The notes beneath the pieces were generated by a model. That model did no database searches and was not told where the DNA came from. It worked only from the letters and a program-made list of their open reading frames with translations. The position numbers and the translations under genes were made by a program. 64,000 nucleotides of DNA from Simmondsia chinensis (lineage: Eukaryota > Streptophyta > Magnoliopsida > Caryophyllales > Simmondsiaceae): positions 5,287,501-5,351,500 of the forward strand of contig JAGTTD010000010.1 in the NCBI GenBank assembly GCA_018398585.1, read 5' to 3'. Shown piece after piece: positions 10,534-22,163 of this stretch. Position 1 is the stretch's first letter. Every line of letters begins with the position of its first letter.

Positions 10534-11739
10534 CTAGGTGAGTCGGTCCTTCTTTGTAGTATGCGCTTGCGCGCGCTTCTTTTTCACGCAGAGGTCCTTG
10601 AGGAACTTGATATACATACGAATGTGCTTAATGGCTTCGATCAACAACAAGTTGATCTTCACGTCCTTAAACATATCTATGAGCTCAGTCCTCTTTGGGT
10701 TGTCCTTTTTCTGCGGTCCTATAAGGGCTGATGGAAAAGAGATAATAGGTTCATAAGACCTACATTGTGGGCCCTCCCCATCAGCAGTGGAGGAGGGATC
10801 CGTGCTCTCCTTCTCAACCTCGACCTCTGCATTCCTAAGGTTCCCCTCTCTAGTCACTGACACAACCTTAGCTTGCTTGTGAGCAAGCAAGTTAGGGTTA
10901 TAACTAGTCGACCCTGCTGAAATTGTGAGAGGTTGGGAGGGTAACTTCCTTTCCTCTTGCCTATGAAGTGCTTGGGCCAATTGTCATATCTGGTCCTCTA
11001 TTTTAGCAATAGACTGAGAATGGGATTGGACTAGTTGTGTGGTGTCCTCCATGAATCAGAGCATATGCTCCTCGAACTGAGAAGAATATCCTGGAGGTGG
11101 GGGATGGGGTTCAGCATGCAAAACAGGGTGGGTAGGTTGAGAAATATGCCTCTGCCCTCTCGAAAAGGTGGGACGGTGTGCATTACCTACAAAACCGAGA
11201 TTCTGTTTTCTTGTGGGTTGATTCTAATCGGCATTTTGCTTCCACGAAAGGTTTAGATGATTGCACCACCCGGGATTGTAGGTGATGGAGAATGGGTCGC
11301 TATTTCTCGAATATCTTTGAACTTCATGAACCTGTTCCTGCACATATTCAAGAAATTGTGACACATATAAACAATTAGGCATAGAATGGTCCTCACCCGA
11401 ACAAATGCCACATGGAGTAGTACCACCTGATGACTCAACTGCATTGACCAGGCACACATTAGTAGGATTTGCATGTAAGTTCATAATCTGATCCATCTTT
11501 CTATTAAGGGCATCCAGTCTAATGTTGACATCATCATTGGGTGCTACTTCGTGGACACCATGTGTGCCCCCTCTAGCCACCTTTATAGAAGAGGCTTGGT
11601 CGAGAGAGTGCTCGCTGAGGCGCTCAAATAGCGTCCATGCCTTGTCCTCATCTTGTTGGTTAAATGCTTCCCTGCATGAAGCATTAAACATCTGCTTGTT
11701 AGAAGCTGTAAGACCATCATAAAATGCTGCACAAGACAC
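10534..11739 (-). pseudogene. gag remnant of the Athila/Tat-like element
   Basis: 11739-11224 reads through FYDGLTASNKQMFNASC, a CCHC-like part (CGICSGEDHSMPNC) and ends TYNPGWCNHLNLSW. 10980-10534 contains the linker LPSQPLTISAGS and then ELIDMFKDVKINLLLIEAIK, the usual segment just before the protease. Gag would form the virus-like particle. The frames are separated by stops near 11000-11200, and the N-terminal half is missing, joined instead to the LTR stub at 11801. Confidence 0.75.
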
Positions 11740-11781
11740 ACATGTAAAAGTCGAATATGTCGTAGGAATGAAGAAGAAAAG

Positions 11782-11801
11782 ATGTAAATATAAGGCACAT
11801 C
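11782..11801 (-). repeat. stub of the 5' LTR
   Basis: The sequence tgtaaatataaggcacatca repeats the outer 20 bp of the LTR at 7929-7948 with one mismatch, and is joined directly to gag sequence. This marks the right edge of the element and a deletion of more than 1.3 kb of LTR plus leader. Confidence 0.6.
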
Positions 11802-12654
11802 AACAACTTATTAAAACTTTACTCTTGAAACTAAATTGACACAATACACTTGTGCATGGACTAAATTTACATAATTGACAGTATAAGGACTAAATTCATA
11901 CAATGGGCAAAGTACAGGAGTAAAACCTAAAAAAATATTACCATTAAAATTTTGTTACATTAATGTTCATACATAGATAATTAAGTTAGAAAATTATAGA
12001 TATATAACGAACTTGAAAATTAATTTCATTGATAGGATAAATATGTTAGGGAGCCTATTGGTCCAAACGCGAACCAAATTTCAAAGACTAGTAAATGTTG
12101 AAATGCAAATTATACCGTATAATACGAATACAATCATATTCCGTAACAAATTGGTCAGTCTAGTGTAGGTTATGCTAAATTTCTGATTGAATTATACTGG
12201 AGAGAAGATTAATGTATCCCCAAATTTAGCATCGAGGAATGACATAGATCGGTAAAAGATTGGTAAAATCTAATTTAAGGACTGAGAATCGGATCCAAAA
12301 ATTAACTGGTCCAATTTGTAACTAGACCAAATGATCCAATCCGGTCTTAGCTTTTGGTCCAAACTAGTGTTTCAACAAAGAATACAATTATAGATTTGAT
12401 TAAAATGTATAAAAATCTAACTTATAGAGTTTGATATATTATTTTGACAGTATTGAGAAATAAATTTATATCGAATTTTGTTTATGTTTGAATACTCAAT
12501 ACATTCATCTAATTCAACAAATCAAAATTCCAAACCAGAAAACTAAATTGCATTTCACATATCTACTACATATAGTTTATCATTTATCGCATTATAGTTG
12601 TCTCGTCATTTTAATGTACGTTTTTTGATAAAGTATGTACTCTTCTTAATATTA
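11802..12654. other. no gene seen
   Basis: AT-rich. It includes decayed direct repeats of the type ggactaaattXacataa (11830-11930). No coding signal. Confidence 0.4.
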
Positions 12655-12803
12655 TGGTTAAATCATAACCAAACCAAACCATACGCGGTTTGGTTTAAAA
12701 TGCAAAATGGTTTGGTTTGGTTTGAAAATTTTTTCAAGCCTTATTTTATGGTTTGGTTCTGTTTGGTGCGGTTTTCCATTGAAGCTGGACTGTGCACACC
12801 CCT
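12655..12803 (+). mobile_element. possible hAT-like terminal fragment
   Basis: Repeats of ggtttggttt and its complement are followed by tgtgcacacccctaa at 12790-12804, a typical 3' end of plant hAT non-autonomous elements. The matching left terminus was not found, so this is a fragment or a mis-call. Confidence 0.3.
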
Positions 12804-13193
12804 AATGATAACTACAACCTTGGGTAAAGTGGGGAAGGGTAAAGAGCTAAGGTAGAGGAGGCCAACAGGTCGGGTCAACCAGTTATCCATTCAGAAAAAC
12901 CCAACTTGACCCCATTCATCATTGGGAAGCGTCAACTCAGTAGCGAGCCGGATCATGGTTCATTTTTTTCTTACCAAATTCGGACCCGACTCATACGTGT
13001 GACATGGGTCCGTTATGACCCGTGTCTGACACGGCTCTGATCCGTGTCAGACAAGGGTTTGACCCAGTAATGATCCGTTGTCGTGTCCTCATGGGTCGAG
13101 CCCATATCATGACATCGGTTTGACCTGTGTCATTGTCATGGTTAATTAATGTGATGATATATTTTAAAGTGATTGTATATGTTTGGAAGTCAT

Positions 13194-13339
13194 GGCATAG
13201 TGGTAGTGATCACCGGGTGTCAATGAGGAGACCCGGGATCGTATCCCACTATGCTCAAAATGTGGTCCTCTTTGAGGATTTGAGGGGTTTATCCCCTCCT
13301 CTTCCCCCTCCCCTAGCTCTACCTGACTAAAAAAAAAAA
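13194..13339 (+). mobile_element. tRNA-like SINE inside the hAT-like element
   Basis: A 146-bp insert bounded by a perfect 18-bp target-site duplication (tatatgtttggaagtcat at 13176-13193 and 13340-13357) and ending in a poly-A run. Its head has box A-like tagtggtagtg (about 13199) and box B-like ggatcgtatcc (about 13233), spaced as in a tRNA-derived polymerase III promoter. It does not carry the Au-type tail of the other SINEs here. Confidence 0.8.
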
Positions 13340-13506
13340 TATATGTTTGGAAGTCATCATTTCACATGTCTCATAAAAAAAAAAAAAATCTAGATTATTT
13401 TATAATAATATTTATAATTTTATCTTTTATGTTATAAGTTATGTATTATATATAGTTGTTATGTTTAACATTTCATAAATTATAAGTAATATTTAATTGT
13501 ATTATA

Positions 13507-13528
13507 TATATATATATATATATATTAT
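13507..13528. repeat. AT microsatellite
   Basis: A run of alternating ta within the hAT-like element. Confidence 0.8.
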
Positions 13529-14100
13529 TATATCTTATAAATTAGAGAAAGGCATTTTGACCAAAAAAAAGAGAGAGGGTAAAAAGAACGGTCAAACTGG
13601 GGTCTAACCTCATTCAGACCCGCATCTGATCTAACTTGGGATTGACCTGTTCGTGACCCATGTCTGAACTGTGTCAAAACTGTGATCCGATTTGACCCAA
13701 CTCATCCAAGATCCGTATCACGGGTTGAACTAGGTTAGGGACCCCCCCGACCTGACACGGTCTGAACCGTTGTACGGGAGCGATTAGACCTTTTGACCCG
13801 TCAATACACCCCTGAACTGCTGGCCGAGTAACGGGTCGACCTGTTGGCCACCTCTAGTGAGGGAGTAAGGTATTATCTATTTCTGTTTGGATGTGTTTAA
13901 TAAAAAGCAATAAAATAAAGAGGGGTAAATGAGTTACCTTTATTTGATAATTAGTTAACGGGGTAGGAATCTTGTTGGCTAAAATGGATGAGGGTAAAGA
14001 GGAGGAAAGTAAGATATGAACAATTATTTTATGTATTTGTTAAAAATAAATATGCTATATATTTTATAATATTATGTAACTTTTAAACTATATATAAGAC

Positions 14101-14180
14101 TACGTACATCTTACCTCCCAGACTTTGCCTTGGTGAGAGCTTATTTGAGTTACTGAATTGTTATTGTTGTTGTTGTTATG
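14101..14180 (+). mobile_element. Au-type SINE tail fragment
   Basis: The sequence tacgtacatcttacctccca is followed by gactttgcc and a (ttg)n end, the 3' tail of Au-type SINEs. The 5' part and target-site duplication are not visible. Confidence 0.55.
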
Positions 14181-14205
14181 TATGTGTGTTTATATATATA
14201 TATAT

Positions 14206-14508
14206 GGTGGCGTTCTTATGAGAGTGTAAGAGCGTAAGAAGGATGAATCTAGGCCTTCCATTGCAATAAACGGCCAGAATTTGTTGAATACTAAAAAAAA
14301 TTAACAATTTACAGCCCATATCCCTTCATAGGGCCAAAAAAAAAAAAAAAAAAAGAAAGGATAAGGGAAGGAAATTGTTTTTTTTCCAATACTCAACAAA
14401 TCTTGGCCGTAAATTGTTATTTTTTTTAGTGCTCAACAAATCCTAGCTGTCTATTGCAATGGAAGGTTAGGATTCGCCCCCTCTCACGCTCTCATAATAA
14501 CGTCACCC
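14206..14508. mobile_element. foldback MITE with inverted repeats of about 120 bp
   Basis: The left arm (ggtggcgttcttatgagagt, later ccttccattgcaata) and the complement of the right arm (gggtgacgttattatgagag, later ccttccattgcaata) pair over nearly the whole element. It sits inside TA-rich DNA (tatatata on both sides), consistent with a TA-type target. No coding capacity. The superfamily cannot be fixed by eye. Confidence 0.7.
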
Positions 14509-14580
14509 TATATATATATATATATGCACACACACACACACACTTAACATGGTATAGCGTATGGTGCATTTAAGGGCTAA

Positions 14581-14760
14581 ATTGAAAGTGTAGGGAGTGT
14601 ATGAGATTTAATTACAAAGTTCATGGGACTCTTCTATAAAATTAAAAGTGCAGAGGGTGAATTATGTTTAATTGTAAAGTTCAGGAGGCTATTCTATGAA
14701 ATTAGAAGTGCAGGGAGTGTGTTATGTTTAATTGTAAAATTCAGGGGGTCTTTCTATATT
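14581..14760. repeat. three tandem copies of a 60-bp unit
   Basis: Units start at 14581, 14641 and 14701. Shared words include agtgcaggg, tatgtttaattgtaaa and gttcaggggg. The ORF across them is a by-product. Confidence 0.85.
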
Positions 14761-14769
14761 TTGGCCTTT

Positions 14770-16899
14770 GTTTTTAACAAATGTGTGGGATCCTTACCTA
14801 TAAGCATGGGCGGATCCAGCGTTATGGCACCGGGGGCAAGTGTCCCTGGTGAATTTCGTAGATATGTATAAGATATTATATATAATCTGTTCATTTGTGT
14901 GAGGAAAATTAATTTGCTCCAGTCATTTATCCACATTCTTTGTTTAATTTTTTTGCTCTATTTTTATGTCTATTAAAATGATATAGGATATATGCTTTTT
15001 TACGTCATCATAAATCCTTCAAAATTGTGTATTATAACCGCTTAAAACTAAATTTGGTTATAGTCACATAGTTTGGCTGGCATTTAAAATTTTAATTTAT
15101 TTGGGATTGTCTCTAAACTCTCAAACTTAGAACACTTCTTGATTCTAAAGAGCCTATAATAATGAATTATAATTAGTAAATGTAATTACTTTCTAAATTT
15201 TATTCTTCAACATAGAAATCTAAAGTAGAAATAATTATGTTCGATCCAAAAAATTGTTAAAAGTATATTATGTTTTCATTATTACTCTTTGACAAAAAAG
15301 GAAATTGGGGAGATAAACTAAGGATAAATGTAAATGGTTATTATGGTACATATGATGTTTGCAAATTATTTATCAAAAACGATATTATTATATGTTAACC
15401 TATTACTTTGCATAAATGTTGAATGCATCTTGAAAAAGGCATACATATATACAAAAGATATATTTGTTAATTATACAAAATAATATATAGTATATACTAA
15501 TATCAGTCGTATTTATTATGCTCGAATTATATATGCTAAAGTATATTACAGTTAGCATTAGAATGCGCCCTCTATGAAAAAATTTTATGGATCCTTGCCA
15601 ATAAGGTACTATCTATTTTTGCTTGGAAATGTTTAATAAAGACAGGTCAAGGGATTTTTTTTTTTTTTTTTTCTTGGGACAGAACAAAGCCCGATGACCA
15701 AAAGAGATGCGAAGTTAAAGATAGGTAAATGAGTTGCCTTTGCTTGATAATTAGCTAAAAGGGTAAGAGTACATGGAGTTAGAATTAAAATGAGAGCAAA
15801 ATTATCCAATAATTTGTTAAAATTTAACCTCCGTTTTTACTCCCAAATTCAGCGTTAACAAAAAGATGAGTAAACTGGATAATGGGGGTAAGATTTACCT
15901 CTCATTACACCTCAAGAAAATTAGTCAAATAAGAGTATGCTCTTTTCCCCTTTATCCCTACCTCCCTTTACCCACTAGATAGGGGTACATGGCTTTTGTG
16001 CCTCTAACCCATATATAAAGAATTTATTATTTCGGTACTTTTAAGATTTAAACATTTATCTTAGAGATATAATAACGTTATAAATAGAGGGGTTTAACAA
16101 TTTTGTGATCTAGGTATCTTATGTTGACATTTGGTGAAATTTTGCTAGAATATGGCAAGTCATCACCATAAAATACTAACATGATGAATGAATACGATAA
16201 TATATATGAATCATTAAGTGTTTATAGTAAGAGTTGGTTGTATTAAAATAAATTTAACCCGGATTTTAGTTGAGGTTATCTATATATTATCGAAATAATA
16301 TGCTATATTTGCATTTCCCAGATTCCAATAGAAGGAATTATGCTCAAAATCATGCGCTATATTTGCATTTCTCAAGGAAAAAAAAAGACGACCACCAAAT
16401 TCTCATTGAAAATACTTATATGCACTTAAAACTATGTTCCACCCTTTAGCATTCTCCTCTGAAAATTTGTGGAGTTTATTTAGAGGGTATGATGCAGAAC
16501 CATCGTGGCGCAACAAAGAGGTATACTAAGATATTGGGCTAGTAAAATAGTTAGCAAGTAGGCTCAATTTCACCTGTGTATGAGCGCAAAGGATAATGTA
16601 TAAGCACAACTTCCAGAAACAGGGATCAAAATCTTTCTAGGAATCAGATATAATTTCACACATGTTTTTTTTAAGCTTGCAAGAGTCCTAATTGAACATT
16701 TTCATCTTTGTTTTCATATATATTGAGATTAGTGTTATATTCTAAGTAGGAAAGTTAACTACAAATAGGTTCGTAACTTAAAATAAGTGTTGTTTTTTTC
16801 CTTGTAAATGAAATTAGTATTTTAGTTCTCTCTTATATTCTCTCATTCACTCAAGAATGAGATGAAGTTTGAATTTCCCTTGCCCTTGTTTTAGCAATT
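14770..16899. other. AT-rich intergenic DNA, no gene
   Basis: No coding signal on either strand. The segment at 15598-15760 repeats the sequence at 13862-13970 (ggtactatctatttttg, gataattagctaa), suggesting two copies of an unclassified repeat. Near 14808 is gggcggatccagc, a phrase common at plant transposon ends. Confidence 0.4.
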
Positions 16900-19200
16900 T
16901 GGGTCAAAGGAAGGCTATGAGAATATTTCCTTCAACACTTTTGAATTTGGTGCTGCATTAGCTTGGTACATGAGCTAGAATGTTGGAATTGTAGTTTGAA
17001 GGAAGCACATGTATGTTTGCTTTGGTGAAGTCTATGAGAGGGATGGCGTCCACCAGATGAACAGGCAATTTGATGAGATTCAAGTGCAATTCTGACAATT
17101 AGACTAGCAATGGAGTAGCTTAACATGAAAGTCCTTTTGTCAACTTAACCTTAGAATTCACATGTCATGGATAACGTGAAAGATACAGAGTCGAGCTTCT
17201 ACAAACCCTTCAATGTTGTGGGCGCTTGTGGGAGCCGCCTTAGGAACCAGTGGCTCCCCTTCGAACTTTCTGAGTATTAAAAAGACCAATGGCAAGAGTT
17301 TAGAATTTGGATTGAAATCCTAGAATTCTATGGCGGGTGAAAACCTATGAAGTTCTTGGATTGGCCAGTATTTCTAGAGGAAGTACTTGAGTCCAAAGGG
17401 GTATCCAAGCATAAGCGATTTCCTTTAATACCTACTAGGCTTTGATGAAGGGATGTCACTTGGTAGCAGCAACTCAAACAATTAAGGTTGAGGCATAATA
17501 AGAGTAAGATTGTGACTTAGGAGAGTATAAAGAAGCACATACATAGTGCCTTATTAACCCAATCAAGCGAGGTTGGTGTTCTAAAAGATCCAAAGCTTGC
17601 GTCAGGGCCCACGATTACAACGCAAAATTTAATTCTTAAGCAACTTGAAATCACTTGGCTGAGACTTAGAAATATTTGGCGAATAGGTATTGAGGATTTT
17701 AGGAGCCTTATCAGGAGGTATTAAACATGTTTGAGATATTTTATGTTTTGGAGGCTCACTAAAAAGCACTACAAGTTGAAAGGCAACAAAGCCGGTGTCA
17801 AAACCACAATTCTTGGGGCAGCCAGCCAAGCGTTACATAGACCTCCTAATAATATAGGTGGAGGACAGTACAAAAAGACAACTAGGGCATGTTCCAATAG
17901 CCTAAATAGTTAGGCTCGGGCCATTAGTTCAAGGATGTGATGCTTCAACTCTAGAAAAATCAGGCATCGTATTGCGAAGTTCTATAAAAGAGAGAATTAC
18001 GTCAATGGACTTTTGCATGGAGAACGTAGAAGCCCCCGATGTTGAGTTGCCCGTCAAAGATGTAGAGGCGGCAAAAAAATTAGTAGGTGAGGAAAAAGTA
18101 ACTGGAGATGAGGTCATTGCTGGTAGTACAAGGCGGTTATGCCTTGTTCTTTGAACATTGAAGGTGATAAGTAATTGAGGTAAAACATCTTCCTAATAAC
18201 CTACACGATTGGTGGGAAGGTGTGATGCCTAATGATCGACTCACACAGATGTCAAGACATTGGGACTAAAAACCGAAGCTCACCCAAATCAATGCAAGCT
18301 TTCATGGCTAAAGAAGGGAAATTGGGTAATAGTTTCTAATCATTATTTCAACAAATTTTCCATTGGGGGAAATATCAGGATGTGTTTAGTGCGACGTCGT
18401 TACCACTTATGCTTGCCGCCACCTACTTGGACATCCATGGCAGTTCGACCAAGAAGTTACCAATGATGGTCACTACAATACGTATAACTTATTATTTAAA
18501 GGGATGAAAATCGTGTTATTATTCAAGATCAATAACTCCCTAAGTAAGTATAGCCGAGAACTCTAATCCCTTGACAAAGCAATATTTGCTAAGGAGATTG
18601 GCGCTTCCTGGAAGAGTTTATGTTTTAATTGACAAAGAGTATACAGAGGACATGGGGGGAATGAGCAATGACCTAAGGGCATTACTGGATGAATTTGTTG
18701 ATGTCCTTCTAGAAGAACTACTAGATTCCTTAACACCTACAAGGGATATACAACACGTGATTGACGTAGTACCAAGGGGCACTTTACCGAATAAGTTTTA
18801 TTACCGAATAAGCCTAGTGGAGCGCCATGAACTTAGGCCCCATGTTTAGTGAGTTACTCGCCTAGGTTATATGAAAAAGTTTGAGCCTATGTGCAGTTCG
18901 ATCCCTCTCACTGAAGAAGAAGTATAGATAGTCGGGCCATCAACAAAGATCATAGTATGTTATTAGTTCCCCACATTGAGACTAGATGATTTATTGAACC
19001 AATTGGTTAATATGGCCTTAAGAGTAGGTTCCATTAGATCTAGATCTCATCGAGAGATGAAAGGAAGATGACATTCAAAACACGAGAAGGACTTTATGAG
19101 TGGATGGTTATGCCGTTTGGGTTATCCAATACTCTGAGCACATTAATGCGGTTCATGAATCAAGTATTAAGGCTATATATTCAAAAGTTTGTGGCGGTAT
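16900..19200 (+). pseudogene. decayed Ty3-Gypsy polyprotein fragment
   Basis: The clearest part is 18571-18849: ALLDEFVDVLLEELLDSL, then TRDIQHVIDVVPRGTLPN, the leader into a Gypsy reverse transcriptase. It continues, in shifting frames, through a segment near 19075 reading [20 protein letters not shown], the conserved RT block. Upstream sequence (17900-18560) is weakly gag-like at best. It ends just after the RT block. Many stops and shifts, no LTRs visible. Confidence 0.6.
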
Positions 19201-19229
19201 AAAAAAAAGTATGTTGGAATATAATGAAA

Positions 19230-20110
19230 AAGTATGAGTAAAATAGTTTTACATTACATTATTTAGAATGTGGCAATTAAGTGGGACTTGTTGCTCATTG
19301 TGCTCTAAGCACAAGAAAAGCATAGATCATTTGCTCATGTATTGTAGCTTTGCCCAATTAGTCTCAGCCATAGGCTTATGCCTAATGGTAGCTAAGACAT
19401 GTCCCAGGTTAAGGGTCACTCGGTGAGTGATTGCAGGAACTATCAAACGCTAGAGATGCAGAAGTAAGAGAGCGATTGTGCAGAGTTCCCACTCTCTTGT
19501 GGGTCATGTGGAAAAATCATAATGAGCTAGTATTTTAAGGTTTTGGGTCTAGTCAGACATAAAACATGTCAAAAGCATAAGCCAAGACCTTAGAATGGAA
19601 GTTACGTGCTTAGGTGGGCTAGGAATTAGAGCGTACTTATGGTCATGGACAATCTATTAAACAACATGACTTTGTTCAGTGGCAGTTCTTGAATACTAGA
19701 TTGGTGAAATTGAAATTTGATGAACCAAAGAAGAATGAGAAGGTAGTATGTGACTTCATAATTCGTGACCATTTGGATTAACTCTTAAATGTCAAGGTCT
19801 TGGCAATGCTCTACTTTTGATAGCATAAGTGGCGATAGATAGAGATGACATTTTAAAAGGTACATTAGGGTTATTGTCAAGTGCACTTCGAAGGTAATTT
19901 GATTGTTGTCTAGGTGATCCAGAAAGCATTCGAATGCCCTTGTCATAATCGAATCATCATCGAGGATATTTCAGATATATTTGATGAGCTTACTCTGTCC
20001 AAATTTCTCATATTTCTAGAAAAGGTAACCATGCTACAGATTTGGCTGCAAATGTAGGCTGTTTTTGGAGGGGACGTGAAGGAGTTGAAGGAGAGTTGCT
20101 TCGAGATCTT
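19230..20110 (+). pseudogene. LINE (non-LTR retrotransposon) 3' remnant
   Basis: MWQLSGTCCSLCSKHKKS then IDHLLMYCSFAQL (19269-19365) is the zinc-binding zf-RVT block (CxxC..H..C) at the end of plant LINE ORF2. Further on, a segment around 19720 reads VKLKFDEPKKNEKVVCDFII and one around 20010 SRKGNHATDLAANVGC, matching the LINE-associated RNase H domain. Frames are broken. It directly abuts the Gypsy fragment. Confidence 0.55.
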
Positions 20111-21430
20111 GAGAGGATTGTTTGAGTTGAGTCACTAGGCAGGACTGCCTATCTTTAGCTCATCTATTATTCTCCTTACCTTCTAAAAAACATTAAGTGG
20201 GGGGAGGGAAAATAAAATGAGTTTCATCTGTATGAAGATTGTTTTAGTAATTTGGAACACCTTGATTGTATTTAATAATTAGGAACACCTTGACCATGCT
20301 TCAAATGAGCCACATGGGTGCTTTTGACTTAAATGATACTTGTCGTTGAACCATCTTTCTCACTTTTGAGAAAGTAACTCAAACTACGATGTTAGATTTA
20401 AAGCAAATGGTATGTTACATGATCAATTGTGACAAGGACTTAGCCGATTGAATGTCGCAATGACCTATCATGTTCACACACAATTGATCACGAAACTAGC
20501 CATTGGGGAAGCTAAATGTTTACAATTACCTCTACAAGTTTATCCATTCCATTGAACTTCATCATCAATAAACCTATAACATATTCTCTCTTTATTTCTC
20601 TCTAATTTCATCTTAATCACGAGCTCACTTCAACTAGTTTAATAATGGATCTGAACCACCTCAACCATAACAAAGTCATGCCAGGAAACCATCTCAAAGC
20701 CCTTTCCAGGACTTGTCTCAGCTTATAATTAAATTGAAAGATTGTGCTTGATGAAGCAAAGTTCGCATCATGGAAAAAAGTTGTTATAGGAAGAGCTGAA
20801 GCTATTGATGAAACTAGACCCTGGTAAAATATTGAGTTGTATCGATAGGAGGTAGACGTTTTTCTTAACAAATTTAAAAAATAATATAATTTCAACTTAT
20901 ATAGCATGTTGTAATGATAATGAAATCAAAATTTTCTTTTTTTTTTTTTTTTTTTTCAAGTTGACTCAATTGATTACACTTTTGGTGTGATTGATGGCAG
21001 TTTCAACATTTTGAATAGAAAATAACGCTTGCACAGCATGTGTGGGTTCCAACTGTGTTAAATGTAGGAGTGATATCGAATAGCTTTTCACCGCTCCAAT
21101 TTGGTTTTTTCAATCATTGCTGCCCTTTTCTTGTTGGTAAAGTGGGAGTGGGGATTGTAACTAGTGAGATTCAATTTTGAATAGGTTTTTTTGACTTTTG
21201 ATGATTTTCATCGTTATAAACATGATTTAGCAGCTTTGTCTATTGTAGAAGGCGAGTAAGTATATACCAAGTCCAAATTTATGGGTCTTTGATACCAAAT
21301 GCCCCATTACAGGTATTTTAAGTTAGAAATTCTGTTACGGGTACTTCAAGTCAGACAACCCGTTGCTGATCCCTTTTTTTCCCTATAAAAAGGCTTCAAA
21401 GCCATGAACAAAACAAGAAGGAGTTTTTCC
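20111..21430. other. no gene seen
   Basis: No recognisable reading frame; the minus ORF at 20617-20907 has no family features. Includes a poly-T tract at about 20936-20957. Confidence 0.4.
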
Positions 21431-21714
21431 TGTTAGAGTATAAAGCTCCTATTAGAGGAGCTTTTGGAAGAGTTGGTTCCATGATATAGTATTAGAGTCT
21501 TGTTGACCAAGAGGTTATGAGTTCAAATTTCAACTGCCCCCACTTTTAATATTAAAAAAAATAATAATTAAAGCACAAGGTATGAGATGAGCTTGTGTAC
21601 TGTCCACGCTTCAAGCCTAATTGGCATTTGCGTGAGGGGGCATGTTAGAGTACAAAACTATTCTTGGACCTTCACCCATCAACTTAAGCTTTTGGGAGAG
21701 TTGTTTCCTTAACA
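21431..21714 (+). mobile_element. TRIM-like mini LTR retrotransposon
   Basis: The left repeat (21431-about 21482) is internally deleted; the right one (21643-21714, 72 bp) begins tgttagagtacaaaact and ends ccttaaca. Between them lie a decayed primer site (tagtattagagtc), the motif gagttcaaatttcaa, and a purine tract gtgaggggg just before the right LTR. Same family as 1472, 28759 and 43855. Confidence 0.7.
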
Positions 21715-21833
21715 TTTCCATTTCTACAAAAATTTCTCCAATCTTTTCTCTCTCTTTCTTTGTGATATCAAAGTAGAAGTTCTCATCCTTTTCTTCCTCA
21801 CACCTCTCTTCCTCTCCATTTGTTTGCCTTGTA

Positions 21834-21945
21834 GGAAATATCAGGTCGGACGTGTAACTGGAGCTTGAGTTTAGCTTATCCTCACTTCAAACACAACTCA
21901 AATATAATGAATAAACACACTGTCAAATTCATTCACCATTAGATC
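21834..21945. mobile_element. terminal fragment of the 44.2-45.7 kb repeat family
   Basis: The segment from 21841 (tcaggtcggacgtgtaactg) to gaataaacacactgtcaaat matches, in inverted orientation, the left end of the element at 44248-44360. Only one end is present, cut by the TRIM insertion side. Confidence 0.5.
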
Positions 21946-21992
21946 TAGTTATGCTTGTTACTCCCATTCCAAATCAACACAATGGATGGGTA

Positions 21993-22124
21993 AGATTTTA
22001 AAATAAGAAACATGCTTAGCATCAGAATTTACATGAAAGAAAAAGAAACAAAAAAACAAGATTTTAAAATAAGAAACATGCTTAGCATCAGAATTTACAT
22101 GAAAGAAAAAGAAACAAAAAAACA
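21993..22124. repeat. 66-bp direct duplication
   Basis: Two adjacent copies (21993-22058 and 22059-22124) of a unit starting agattttaaaataagaaac and ending in a run of A, essentially identical, implying a recent event. Confidence 0.9.
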
Positions 22125-22163
22125 CCCAAATGTAGATCAAATGCATGTAATGCACATTACACC

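Larger units (their letters stand above)
6588..11801 (-). mobile_element. Athila/Tat-like Ty3-Gypsy element, heavily deleted
   Basis: The minus-strand order is an LTR stub (11782-11801), gag (to 10534), protease (10438-10071), a long non-coding 3' part and a 3' LTR (6588-7948). Lineage is judged from the gag, which ends in the signature TYNPGWCNHLNLSW, and from the protease context LGTSVNLIPYSVF, both typical of the Athila/Tat branch. Reverse transcriptase, RNase H and integrase are absent, and most of the 5' LTR, the primer-binding site and the gag N-terminus are deleted. The flanks gcaac (left) and acaac (right) may be a 5-bp target-site duplication with one mismatch. Cannot be autonomous. 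Confidence 0.75.
12853..13856. mobile_element. hAT-like non-autonomous element
   Basis: Terminal inverted repeats: tagaggaggccaacaggtcg at the left and the complement of tagaggtggccaacaggtcg at the right. The interior is rich in gacccg and gggtc words. No transposase is encoded. Flanking 8-mers (agctaagg and gtgaggga) do not match, so the target-site duplication is lost or the edges are slightly off. It carries a SINE at 13194-13339. Confidence 0.65.
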
